Shown one piece after another: positions 24,985 through 33,103 of a stretch of 64,000 bases of DNA (position 1 is the stretch's first letter; each line of letters begins with the position of its first letter). The DNA is from Luteipulveratus mongoliensis (GTDB lineage: Bacteria > Actinomycetota > Actinomycetes > Actinomycetales > Dermatophilaceae): NCBI RefSeq assembly GCF_001190945.1, contig NZ_CP011112.1:930001-994000 (forward strand), given 5' to 3'. A program made the position numbers and the translations under genes. The notes under the pieces are model-generated. The model was not told where the DNA came from and did no database searches. It saw only the letters and a list, made by a program, of their open reading frames with translations.

Positions 24985-26703
24985 ATGCCGCAGATCATCT
25001 CGGGCGCGTTCCACTACGCGCGGGTTCACCCTGATCAGTGGCGTCCTCGCCTCGAGCTCTGTCGTGCCATGGGTCTGGACACGATCGAGACCTATGTCCC
25101 GTGGAATCTGCACGAGCCGCAGCCCGGCGACTTCCGGTTCGACGGGTTCGCCGACATCGAGGCGTTCCTCGAGCAGGTCGCGACCGCCGGTCTCCAGGCG
25201 ATCGTGCGGCCAGGCCCGTACATCTGCGCCGAGTGGGACAACGGTGGGCTCCCCGCGTGGCTGACCGGCACGCCAGATATCCACATCCGCACGGCCGACT
25301 CGACCTATCTCGAGGCCGTCGACCGATGGTTCGACGAGCTCATCCCGCGCATCGCGGCCCGCCAGGTCACGAGAGGCGGCAACGTGACAATGCTGCAGAT
25401 CGAGAACGAATATGGCTCGTACGGCAGCGATCTGGCCTATCTCACTCACCTCCGTGATGGACTGCGGGCGCGCGGTATCGACGTCCCGCTGTTCACCTCC
25501 GACGGTCCTGGCGATCACATGCTCACCGGCGGCACGATCGACGGTGCGGCGGCGACCGTGAACTTCGGCAGCAAGCCGACTGAGGCGTTCGACACGCTCC
25601 GCCGACACCGTCCGCGAGATCCGTTGTTCTGCATGGAGTTCTGGAACGGATGGTTCGACCACTGGGGCGAGAAGCATCACGTCCGAGCAGCGAGCGACGT
25701 CGCGGCGACGCTGGACGAGATGCTCTCCATGGGTGCCAGCGTCAACTTCTACATGGTCCACGGCGGCACGAGCTTCGGCGTCACCGCTGGCGCCAACCAC
25801 GACGGCAGCTATCTGCCGACAGTCACCTCCTACGACTACGACGCACCGATCGACGAGGCAGGTCGTCCCACTGAGAAGTACTGGGCCTACCGCGAGGTGA
25901 TCGGCCGCCACCGCGAGATCCCAGCGCCGCCCGAGCCGGCCGAGCCGGCCGTTCTCCCGCAGACGACCGTCGCGCTCGACTCGGCCGTGTCGCTGCGCGC
26001 CGCGTGGGACACGATCGCGACCGGCGGGCACAGATCACCGCACCCACCGACGTACGAGGAGCTCGGCATCTCCCACGGGCTCGTCCGGTACCGCGCGCAC
26101 CTGCGCGGGCCGCGCCAGGCGTACCCACTCACCCTGCCCGGTGTCGCCGACCGAGCGCATGTGTACGCCGGCGGTGAGCTCCTCGGCATCGTCAATCGTG
26201 ACGACGACGCAGCCTTCGAGCTGGAGGTCCCGGCCGAAGGTCTCGATCTGGAGGTCCTCGTCGAGTCGATGGGCCGGGTGAACTACGGAGTCCACACCGG
26301 TGAGCGCAAGGGGCTCGTGGAGGGCGTCCTGCACGGCGGCCAGTACGTCCATGGCTGGGATGTCTCCGCGCTGGAGCTTCCCGATCTGCCGGCGGTCGAC
26401 TGGAGTGTGGGCGGGGCCGGCGGACCGGTCAGGACCGGACCTGCCCTGCTGCGCGGCACCTTCGACTGCGTCTCGCCCGCGGATGGCTTCCTGGCGCTCG
26501 ACGGCTGGGGCAAGGGCTACGTCTGGATCAACGGCTTCTGCCTGGGGCGCTATTGGGACAAGGGTCCGCAGCGCACCCTGTACGTGCCCGCTCCCGTGGT
26601 CCGCGACGGCGCCAACGAGGTGGTCGTCCTCGAGCTGGATCGCCTTGAGCAGAGTACGGTCACTTTCGAGGCCAGTGCCGACCTCGGAAGGGCAGATGCA
26701 TAG
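24985..26703 (+). CDS. Beta-galactosidase, glycoside hydrolase family 35
   Basis: A 572-residue GH35 enzyme that releases terminal beta-linked galactose. The barrel starts at FHYARVHPDQWRPRLELCRA and WNLHEP; IENEYGSYG carries the acid/base Glu and FCMEFWNGWFDHWG carries the nucleophile Glu. C-terminal jelly-roll domains follow (GWGKGYVWINGFCLGRYW). There is no signal peptide, so it acts in the cytoplasm on imported oligosaccharide. The start is ATG 24985 after AGGAGA; the frame is open upstream through repeats but not protein-like. An operator 17-mer overlaps its promoter, tying it to the IclR gene next door and the ABC importer. Confidence 0.93.
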   Translation: MPQIISGAFHYARVHPDQWRPRLELCRAMGLDTIETYVPWNLHEPQPGDFRFDGFADIEAFLEQVATAGLQAIVRPGPYICAEWDNGGLPAWLTGTPDIHIRTADSTYLEAVDRWFDELIPRIAARQVTRGGNVTMLQIENEYGSYGSDLAYLTHLRDGLRARGIDVPLFTSDGPGDHMLTGGTIDGAAATVNFGSKPTEAFDTLRRHRPRDPLFCMEFWNGWFDHWGEKHHVRAASDVAATLDEMLSMGASVNFYMVHGGTSFGVTAGANHDGSYLPTVTSYDYDAPIDEAGRPTEKYWAYREVIGRHREIPAPPEPAEPAVLPQTTVALDSAVSLRAAWDTIATGGHRSPHPPTYEELGISHGLVRYRAHLRGPRQAYPLTLPGVADRAHVYAGGELLGIVNRDDDAAFELEVPAEGLDLEVLVESMGRVNYGVHTGERKGLVEGVLHGGQYVHGWDVSALELPDLPAVDWSVGGAGGPVRTGPALLRGTFDCVSPADGFLALDGWGKGYVWINGFCLGRYWDKGPQRTLYVPAPVVRDGANEVVVLELDRLEQSTVTFEASADLGRADA

Positions 26704-26704
26704 T

Positions 26705-26721
26705 GGTGCTATTGTAGCAAC
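26705..26721 (+). promoter_or_regulatory. IclR operator candidate, site 2 (iclR-type gene)
   Basis: GGTGCTATTGTAGCAAC abuts the ATG of the regulator gene. TATTGT inside it is -10-like, so the transcript may start at or next to the ATG (leaderless). Confidence 0.7.
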
Positions 26722-27474
26722 ATGAAGCCTGCGCAGCCGAACCAATCCCTCATTGACGGACTGGCCTGCCTGCAGGCGTTGACGGCCCACGCGCAGCCGA
26801 TCGGCTCGCGCGAGCTCGGCCGGATGCTCGACCTCGAGCCGACGCGCGTCAACCGACTCCTCAAGACGCTGGCCTATGTGGGCCTGGCTCAGCAGGACGC
26901 GCAGCGAAAGTACCTGCCCGGCCCCGGGATTCACGTGCTGGCCGCGCAGAGCATGCGCGGTTCGGGGCTCTTCCGTCGGGCTATCGACCCGCTGGGAGAG
27001 CTGTTCGATCTCGAGCTGCAGGTCGCCATGGGCGTCCTATGGGGCGACGAGGTCTGCTACCTCTATCACGTCAGTCCCGGCGACACTCCCGGTCAAGGCT
27101 TGGGACGCGAACCGCTATATCCCGCAGCGCTTTCCGGCGTCGGCCAGGCACTGCTCGCCGAGATGACGGACGAGCAGGTGACCGATCTCTACGAGGGCCC
27201 GGAAAGCGGCCGGCACGTGATCGTGCCGCCCGCGCCGGTGAAGCTGAGCGGCCGGGGCGGTCTGCTGCCGGCGCTGAAGCGGGCGCGCAAGCAGGGCTAT
27301 GCGCTCAGCACCACTCCCGAGTCCGGGGGCGATCGCACCTTGGCGATCGTGCTGCCCGGTACGCCGGATGTCGCCATCGGCGTCGCAGGCCAGTTCGATG
27401 ACGCGTCGGTCCCGATGCTGCTCGGGCGGCTGCGTGCGACCGCGACCGAGATCGACACGGCCGGCCCTGCGTAG
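26722..27474 (+). CDS. IclR-family transcriptional regulator
   Basis: A 250-residue regulator. The N-terminal winged helix has SLIDGLACLQALTAHAQPIG then SRELGRMLDLEPTRVNRLLKTLAYVGL. The effector domain has VAMGVLWGDEVCYLYH, LYPAALSGVGQALLAEM and a late GYALSTTPESGGDRTLAIVLP. It lies between the GH35 gene and the ABC operon. The 17-bp motif found before all three transcription units also abuts its own ATG, so it is the probable binding protein and is autoregulated. Its inducer would be the sugar, or a breakdown product, taken up by the importer. No Shine-Dalgarno sequence is seen before ATG 26722, which fits a leaderless message. Confidence 0.88.
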   Translation: MKPAQPNQSLIDGLACLQALTAHAQPIGSRELGRMLDLEPTRVNRLLKTLAYVGLAQQDAQRKYLPGPGIHVLAAQSMRGSGLFRRAIDPLGELFDLELQVAMGVLWGDEVCYLYHVSPGDTPGQGLGREPLYPAALSGVGQALLAEMTDEQVTDLYEGPESGRHVIVPPAPVKLSGRGGLLPALKRARKQGYALSTTPESGGDRTLAIVLPGTPDVAIGVAGQFDDASVPMLLGRLRATATEIDTAGPA

Positions 27475-27560
27475 GGCCACTTGACCTGACGCCGGGGCAA
27501 GCGGCCCCTTGGCGCGTCCCTCGCGGGGCCGCTTGACCTGACACCGGGCCAAGCGGCCCC
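27474..27560. terminator. Two tandem hairpins after the IclR gene
   Basis: GGGCCACTTGACCTGACGCC with CAAGCGGCCCC (27474-27508), and GGGGCCGCTTGACCTGACAC with CAAGCGGCCCC (27525-27560), are near-copies of one hairpin. The second has 11-bp arms. They are probably a duplicated terminator. Nothing else is seen before the operators at 27602. Confidence 0.6.
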
Positions 27561-27601
27561 TTCGCATGTCCCCGTCGCACGACCTTCTTGTTCCAATCAC
27601 T

Positions 27602-27635
27602 GGTGCTATGAAAGCAACGCTGCTATAAAAGCAAC
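27602..27635 (+). promoter_or_regulatory. IclR operator candidates, sites 3 and 4, head to tail
   Basis: GGTGCTATGAAAGCAAC (27602-27618) is followed directly by GCTGCTATAAAAGCAAC (27619-27635). Two abutting 17-mers lie 54 bases before the first permease gene. Adjacent sites suggest cooperative binding at the strongest promoter of the regulon. Confidence 0.72.
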
Positions 27636-27688
27636 ACGCAAGTTGCCCTAGCAGCAAGCGAGCCGAGAACAAGGAGGTTCTTCGGATC

Positions 27689-28669
27689 ATGGCGACCTCG
27701 ATGCAGCAAGCTCACGCATCCGCCCTCCGGGCGGCGCCAGTAGCGGCCCGCCGCACGGTGAGTCTGCGCAGCAAGCTGGCCCGCGACCGATCGCTCCTCG
27801 TGATGGTCGCGCCGGCAGTCATCCTGCTGCTGACGTTCACTTACATCCCGCTGCTCGGCAACGTCGTCGCGTTCATGGACTTCGTGCCTTACCTGCCATT
27901 GTCCGAGTCGCCATGGGTCGGCACCGCCAACTTCCAGGCGATGTTCGAGGATCCAGCGTTCTGGAACGCCACGTGGAACACGTTGCAGATCAACGGCCTT
28001 CAGCTGATCTTCTCGTTCCCGATCCCGCTGATGCTGGCCCTGCTGCTGCACAGCGTGCTCTCGCCGGTGATCCGCGGCGTCGTCCAGTCGGTGATCTATC
28101 TGCCGCACTTCCTGTCCTGGGTCATCGTCGTCGCGATGTTCCAACAGACCCTTGGTGGCACGGGAGCTGTGACGGACGTACTGCGTTCGATGACAGGCGA
28201 ATCCGTCAATCTGATGACGAACCCGGGCACGTTCAAAGCCCTCATCGTCGCGCAGGGAGTGTGGAAGGACGCCGGCTGGGGAACAATCCTCTTCCTTGCC
28301 GCGCTCACCGCGATCGACTACTCGTTGTATGAGTCAGCGGCCGTCGATGGAGCCGGCGGGATGCGTCGCTTCTGGCACATCACCTTGCCGGGCATCCGCC
28401 CGATCATCGTGCTGCTGCTCATCCTTCAGCTCGGCCAGTCCCTGACAGTTGGCTTCGAGCAGATCCTGCTCCAGCGGGACGCGGTCGGCGCGGAGAGCGC
28501 GGAAGTCCTCGACACGTACGTCTACTTCCACGGCGTGGTCGACGGCGACTGGAGCATCGGCGTCGCGGCCGGGCTGCTCAAGGGAGTCGTTGGTCTCGTC
28601 CTCATCCTGGCCGCCAACAAGCTCGCCCACAGCCTGGGCGAGCAGGGGGTGTACTCCCGTGACAACTAG
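27689..28669 (+). CDS. Carbohydrate ABC permease, LplB type
   Basis: A 326-residue inner-membrane permease of the MalF-like (CUT1) group, closest in style to LplB/YtcP partners. Six helices begin at LLVMVAPAVILLLTFTYIPL. The EAA loop is YESAAVDGAGGMRRFWHITL. It pairs with the next permease and the lipoprotein to import an oligosaccharide. The ATPase is not encoded here, as is usual for this group, which shares a MsiK-like ATPase. ATG 27689 follows AAGGAGG. It overlaps the next gene by 11 bases. Confidence 0.9.
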   Translation: MATSMQQAHASALRAAPVAARRTVSLRSKLARDRSLLVMVAPAVILLLTFTYIPLLGNVVAFMDFVPYLPLSESPWVGTANFQAMFEDPAFWNATWNTLQINGLQLIFSFPIPLMLALLLHSVLSPVIRGVVQSVIYLPHFLSWVIVVAMFQQTLGGTGAVTDVLRSMTGESVNLMTNPGTFKALIVAQGVWKDAGWGTILFLAALTAIDYSLYESAAVDGAGGMRRFWHITLPGIRPIIVLLLILQLGQSLTVGFEQILLQRDAVGAESAEVLDTYVYFHGVVDGDWSIGVAAGLLKGVVGLVLILAANKLAHSLGEQGVYSRDN

Positions 28670-29561
28670 CTCTGTCCGCGCCAGGCCCATCTGGGCTGAC
28701 GCGCCTTCGCCCGCCCTTCGAGTGCTGAAGGCCGTGGCCCTGACGGTCGTCGTCGCCGTCATCGCCTTCCCGTTCCTGGTCGTGGTCTCCACGAGTCTGG
28801 CCTCCGAGCAGCAGCTCGTGGCCAACGGCGGCTACGTGCTGTGGCCTTCGGACCCATCGTTCGACGCCTACCGCCAGGTGCTGGGCGGTGGCGCGGTCTC
28901 CCGAGCCGTCATCGTGAGTGTCGCAGTGACCGTCATCGGCACGGCAATCTCTTTGGGCGCAACGGTTCTCGCGGCTTACGCGCTGAGCCAGCGACGCCTC
29001 GTCGGCAAGCGACTCCTGCTCGGGGTGGTGCTGCTGACGTTCCTCATCAGCCCCGGGATCATCCCGCTGTATCTCATGGTCAAGCAGCTCGGCCTGCTCA
29101 ACAACTACGCCGCGCTCATCCTGCCGACGGCGATCAGCGCGTTCAACATCGTCATCATGCGGGGCTTCTTCATGACGATCCCGCGTGAGCTGCTCGACAG
29201 CGCGATGCTCGACGGCGCCGGCCACTGGACGATGCTGCGCCGCATCGTGCTCCCGCTGTCCAAAGCTGTCACCGCTGTCGTCGGCATGTTTTACGCGGTC
29301 GGCTACTGGAACTCCTTCTTCAACGCCTTGCTCTATCTCAACGACTCGGCGAAGTGGCCCCTCCAGCTGGTCCTGCGGACGTACGTCCTCCAGGGCTCTC
29401 CCATTGCCAAGGAGGCCGGCGCGTCGGCGGATGTCCTGCCTCCCACGCAGGCCCTTCAGATGGCGGTCGTGGTCATCGCGATCGTCCCCATCGCCTGCGT
29501 CTACCCGTTCCTGCAGAAGCACTTCAAGACCGGTGTCCTGACCGGCGCCGTCAAGGGCTGA
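28659..29561 (+). CDS. Carbohydrate ABC permease, LplC type
   Basis: A 300-residue MalG-like permease. The first helix is in VLKAVALTVVVAVIAFPFLV, and the EAA-like loop is RELLDSAMLDGAGHWTMLRR followed by IVLPLSKAV. LLNNYAALILPTAISAFNIV and FFMTIPRE are typical of LplC/YtcP proteins. It forms the channel with the preceding permease. The start is GTG 28659, inside the end of the previous gene (GTGACAACTAG), preceded by AGGGGGT, so translation is coupled. The lipoprotein gene follows after 14 bases. Confidence 0.9.
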   Translation: MTTSSVRARPIWADAPSPALRVLKAVALTVVVAVIAFPFLVVVSTSLASEQQLVANGGYVLWPSDPSFDAYRQVLGGGAVSRAVIVSVAVTVIGTAISLGATVLAAYALSQRRLVGKRLLLGVVLLTFLISPGIIPLYLMVKQLGLLNNYAALILPTAISAFNIVIMRGFFMTIPRELLDSAMLDGAGHWTMLRRIVLPLSKAVTAVVGMFYAVGYWNSFFNALLYLNDSAKWPLQLVLRTYVLQGSPIAKEAGASADVLPPTQALQMAVVVIAIVPIACVYPFLQKHFKTGVLTGAVKG

Positions 29562-29575
29562 CACCGAGAGGACTC

Positions 29576-31240
29576 ATGATGCCCACCAACCTCACCGAAC
29601 CCTTCTCACGACGGACCTTCCTCACGGCTGCAGCAGCGGCCGCGTTCGCGGGCCCGCTCCTGTCCGGGTGCTCGTCCTCGTCCAGCCCGGGCGGCAAGAG
29701 CGGCTCCGGCAGCAAGGTTGCGATGCCCACCCATGTGCCGTTCAACGGCGTCCCACCCGACCTGCCCGGAGACATCGCAAAGGGAATCAACCCCGGCTAC
29801 CTCTCCTATCCGGCCGAGCACGTCAAGACCGTCCACGGCAAGGTGGGCAGCGGCGGTGCGTTCCGGGTCTTCGTGACGTCCTTCAGCCCGCCCCCTCCAC
29901 CCAAGGCGCAGAACTCGTACTGGCAGGCGATCAACGCTGCTCTCGGCGTCGACCTCAAGCCCACCTTGGTCCCGCAGGAGTTCCCCACCAAGCTCGCGGC
30001 GATGTTGTCCAGCGGGGACATCCCGGACCTCGTGACCATGTACCTCGCAGATGCCCAGTCGGTGCGGCGGTTCGAGACCGTGGCCCGGTCCCGGTTCGCC
30101 AACCTCAGCGAGCACCTGTCCGGCGACGCCGTGAAGAAATACCCGAATCTCGCTCGCCTCGCACCGGATTCGTGGTCCTCCACCCTGATCGACGGCGAGA
30201 TCTACAGCACCCCGACCCTGCGTATCCCGACTGGCCAGGTGCTCTACCTACGCGACGACCGCGTCAAGGCGGCGGGCGCCGATCCGAACCCCACATCGAT
30301 CGCGGAGTTTGAGCAGCTGTGCAAGGCGCTCAGCGATCCCGGCAAGAAGCGTTGGGCGCTGGCCAATCCCGACTCGGTCTGGAACGCCGCGACCATCTAT
30401 CCGTTGTTCGGAGTCCCCAACGGATGGCGCCTCAACCCCGACGGCTCACTGACCAAGGACTACGAGACCGAGGAGTGGCAGGAGGCCGTCGCCTTCATGG
30501 CGAAGACCTGGAAGGCCGGCTACTGGCACCCGAACAGCCCGACTATGAGCGATGCGGACGGGGACACGTTCTTCGAGAACGGCTCCGTGGCGATGCGCCA
30601 GGACTCCGTCGTGCGGTACGCCATCCGCGGCAAGGTCGGTTTCCTGCCCTCGATCATGAAACCGTTCAGCGCGGACGGCGGGACGGTGACAACGTACGAG
30701 GGCTCGGTCACCGACTTCGTGACCTTCGTCAAGAAGGGCTCGAAGGCGCGGGTCGAGGAGAGCCTGCGCATCCTGAACTGGCTCAACGCACCGTTCGGGA
30801 GCGAGGAGTACTTCCTGCGCGCGTACGGCGTCGCGGGCAAGGACCACACCCTGGCCGGCGGGCAGCCCAAGCTCAGCGAGACAGGGACGTCCGAGGTGCA
30901 GAGCCTGTCGCTGCGATTCGTCGGTGGTGGGCCGGACGTTCTCTACGCCTCGAACGGCAACACTCCGATGGTCAAGACGATGCACGCGTACCAGACGGCC
31001 GTCTCGCCGTCACGGGTGAAGAACCCGACCACGGGCCTCTACTCGGAGGCGGCCAGCACCAGCGGGACGATCACGCAGCAGGTCACCGACACCATCAACG
31101 ACGTTGTCCTGGGCCGTAAGCCGGCGAGCGCGCTCAAGGCAGCCGTTGCCGCGTGGAAGAAGAACGGCGGCGACAAAGTCCGTGCCGACTACGAGAAGGC
31201 CATCGCAGAGCGCACGTCCGGAAAGAAGGCCACATCATGA
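29576..31240 (+). CDS. Carbohydrate ABC substrate-binding lipoprotein, LplA type
   Basis: A 554-residue extracellular solute-binding protein; this large size is usual for LplA-like proteins. The N-terminus has a twin-arginine-like start (SRRTFLTAAAAAAFAGPLL) and a lipobox LLSGC, so it is a lipoprotein likely exported by Tat or Sec. Mature-domain features: NSYWQAINAALGVDLKPTLV, AAMLSSGDIPDLV and RIPTGQVLYLRDD. It gives the importer its specificity, probably an oligosaccharide containing beta-galactose since a GH35 gene shares its operator. Start ATG 29576 after GAGAGGA; ATG 29579 is equally possible. It ends in an ATGA overlap with the next gene. Confidence 0.9.
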   Translation: MMPTNLTEPFSRRTFLTAAAAAAFAGPLLSGCSSSSSPGGKSGSGSKVAMPTHVPFNGVPPDLPGDIAKGINPGYLSYPAEHVKTVHGKVGSGGAFRVFVTSFSPPPPPKAQNSYWQAINAALGVDLKPTLVPQEFPTKLAAMLSSGDIPDLVTMYLADAQSVRRFETVARSRFANLSEHLSGDAVKKYPNLARLAPDSWSSTLIDGEIYSTPTLRIPTGQVLYLRDDRVKAAGADPNPTSIAEFEQLCKALSDPGKKRWALANPDSVWNAATIYPLFGVPNGWRLNPDGSLTKDYETEEWQEAVAFMAKTWKAGYWHPNSPTMSDADGDTFFENGSVAMRQDSVVRYAIRGKVGFLPSIMKPFSADGGTVTTYEGSVTDFVTFVKKGSKARVEESLRILNWLNAPFGSEEYFLRAYGVAGKDHTLAGGQPKLSETGTSEVQSLSLRFVGGGPDVLYASNGNTPMVKTMHAYQTAVSPSRVKNPTTGLYSEAASTSGTITQQVTDTINDVVLGRKPASALKAAVAAWKKNGGDKVRADYEKAIAERTSGKKATS

Positions 31241-33051
31241 CCGCGCACACCCGTCATCCCCGTCTCGCGCTGACCGCTGCGGCGGCGCTCGGATTGAGCT
31301 CCATGGCCGCCGCAGCCTCGGCAGACACCGCGCCGGCAGGCACGACGACATACACCGTGACGACGTCCACGCCGGTGCCTTACAAGTACGCCGTGGACAC
31401 GCCCGCCGCGTCCTACATCGACAAGGACGGAAGCTTCTGGTTCCAGCAGTCGGCTGCCCTCTACGCGGCGAAGGACGTGCGGTTCTGGGACTTCTACTCG
31501 GGTGGCGACTTCGATACCGCGAAGCGGTCGGCGACCAGTGACGCCAAGGACCCGGCGAACCCGCTGGATGCGAACAACGACACGACCTGGCGCTGCAACA
31601 ACAGCCCGACCGGCGTGGAGTCGACGTACGCCCCTGACACCTCGTACTACTCGCAACGCAACTTCTGCGACCTCGTCGGTGTGTGGGTCGACCCGGACAC
31701 CGGTGACTGGCGCGGCATCGTGCACAACGAGTTCACGCCGCAGCCCTTCGGTGACGGTCTGCACTACGACTCACTCGACTGGGCGATCTCGACCGACCAG
31801 GGCAAGACGTGGCAGATCAGGGACCACATCATCACGTCGCCCTACAGCACGAAACGCGGTGATACGACTGCGTTTCCGCACGAGACGTACCACTTCGGCG
31901 ATGGCGATCCGAGGCTGTACGTCGACACGGCCTCGGGCTACTTCTACCTGTTCTACAGCTCGCACATCGTCAACAAGGGCGGCACGGGTGACAGCAGCCA
32001 GGGGCTGACCGAGCACGTGGCACGCGCGCCGATGTCCGGCAAGCTCGCGACCGGCTCGTGGAAGAAGTACCACAACGGATCCTGGGACTCGCCCGGCGTC
32101 GGGGGAGCGGAGAGCTCACTGGTCTCGACCTCAACCAACAAGCAGGGCTACATCGCTGCGGCCAAGGACTACGACCCGTCACGGCCAGGCACGGTGTCCG
32201 CGCAACAGCAGGCGGGCACCATCCCAGCCCGCTCGGACCTGCTCAACATGAACATCGCGTGGAATGCCTATCTGGGGGAGTACGTCGCCACGCCGTCTCC
32301 CGATTCCGGTCGCGGGCCGCTCGACATCTTCGGCACCAAGGACCTCGCGACCCAGAAGTGGCACCGGATCGGGGACACGGGCCCGGGCTATCAGCAGCAG
32401 TCCTGGTACCGGTGGCTCGTCGACCCGATCAACAAGACCAGCGAGAACGTCGTCGGCAAGTCGTTCCGCAGCTACTGCGTTGTCTCGTGCAACAGCGGAT
32501 ACGCCGAATACACAACGGTGACAGTTGATTCCAGCGCACCGGCCAAGTCGCCGATCCGCACGGACAAGCCCTACCTGTTGCAGACCGCCAAGAACCAGGT
32601 CCTGATCCAGGCCCCGACCGGGACGGGCACGACGACCAACTCCGGGACGACCCACAACACCCGCGCTGGTTGGACGTTCACGGCCACCGGCGACGGCGCG
32701 TACACGATCAGTAACAAGGCCTCCGGGCTCGCGCTGACGGCGTCAGGGTCAGGCGACGCCGGACGTGCCTGGGGCGCCAAGCCCACGGTCACCGCGATCG
32801 GCGACAGCGGTCCGTCGGCAGCGCAGCAGTGGTTCGTCCAGCGTGTGGTGACGACGCCGACGAACAGTGGATCCACCACTCCCACAGACCGATTCGTCCT
32901 CGTCAACCGCTACAGCGGCCTCGCCCTGAGCCTGGCGAGCGCGACCGGAGCCGACACCACACCCGTACGGGCCTGGACCAACACGACCGGCAACCCCGTC
33001 GGAGGGACGCGCACCGGCGGCGACCAACAGCTCGCGTTCATCCGATGGTGA
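31237..33051 (+). CDS. Secreted propeller-like putative glycosidase with ricin-type lectin domain
   Basis: A 604-residue exported protein. A Sec signal peptide ends near SMAAAASADT. Residues about 40-430 look like a beta-propeller of the GH43/GH32 style, with repeated blade ends such as GVWVDPDTGDWRGIVHNEF, DGDPRLYVDTASGYFYLFYS and NIAWNAYLGEYVATPS. The C-terminal 150 residues have Q-x-W-type repeats (YTISNKASGLALTASG, RFVLVNRYSGLALSLAS), a ricin-type lectin fold. A catalytic family could not be assigned. Starting in an ATGA overlap with the binding protein gene, it is part of the import operon. It probably cuts or binds a polysaccharide outside the cell to feed the importer. Confidence 0.7.
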   Translation: MTAHTRHPRLALTAAAALGLSSMAAAASADTAPAGTTTYTVTTSTPVPYKYAVDTPAASYIDKDGSFWFQQSAALYAAKDVRFWDFYSGGDFDTAKRSATSDAKDPANPLDANNDTTWRCNNSPTGVESTYAPDTSYYSQRNFCDLVGVWVDPDTGDWRGIVHNEFTPQPFGDGLHYDSLDWAISTDQGKTWQIRDHIITSPYSTKRGDTTAFPHETYHFGDGDPRLYVDTASGYFYLFYSSHIVNKGGTGDSSQGLTEHVARAPMSGKLATGSWKKYHNGSWDSPGVGGAESSLVSTSTNKQGYIAAAKDYDPSRPGTVSAQQQAGTIPARSDLLNMNIAWNAYLGEYVATPSPDSGRGPLDIFGTKDLATQKWHRIGDTGPGYQQQSWYRWLVDPINKTSENVVGKSFRSYCVVSCNSGYAEYTTVTVDSSAPAKSPIRTDKPYLLQTAKNQVLIQAPTGTGTTTNSGTTHNTRAGWTFTATGDGAYTISNKASGLALTASGSGDAGRAWGAKPTVTAIGDSGPSAAQQWFVQRVVTTPTNSGSTTPTDRFVLVNRYSGLALSLASATGADTTPVRAWTNTTGNPVGGTRTGGDQQLAFIRW

Positions 33052-33103
33052 GCGTGCAGACCGCCAATACACCTGACACCACAAGCAATTCGAAGAGGAC
33101 GAT

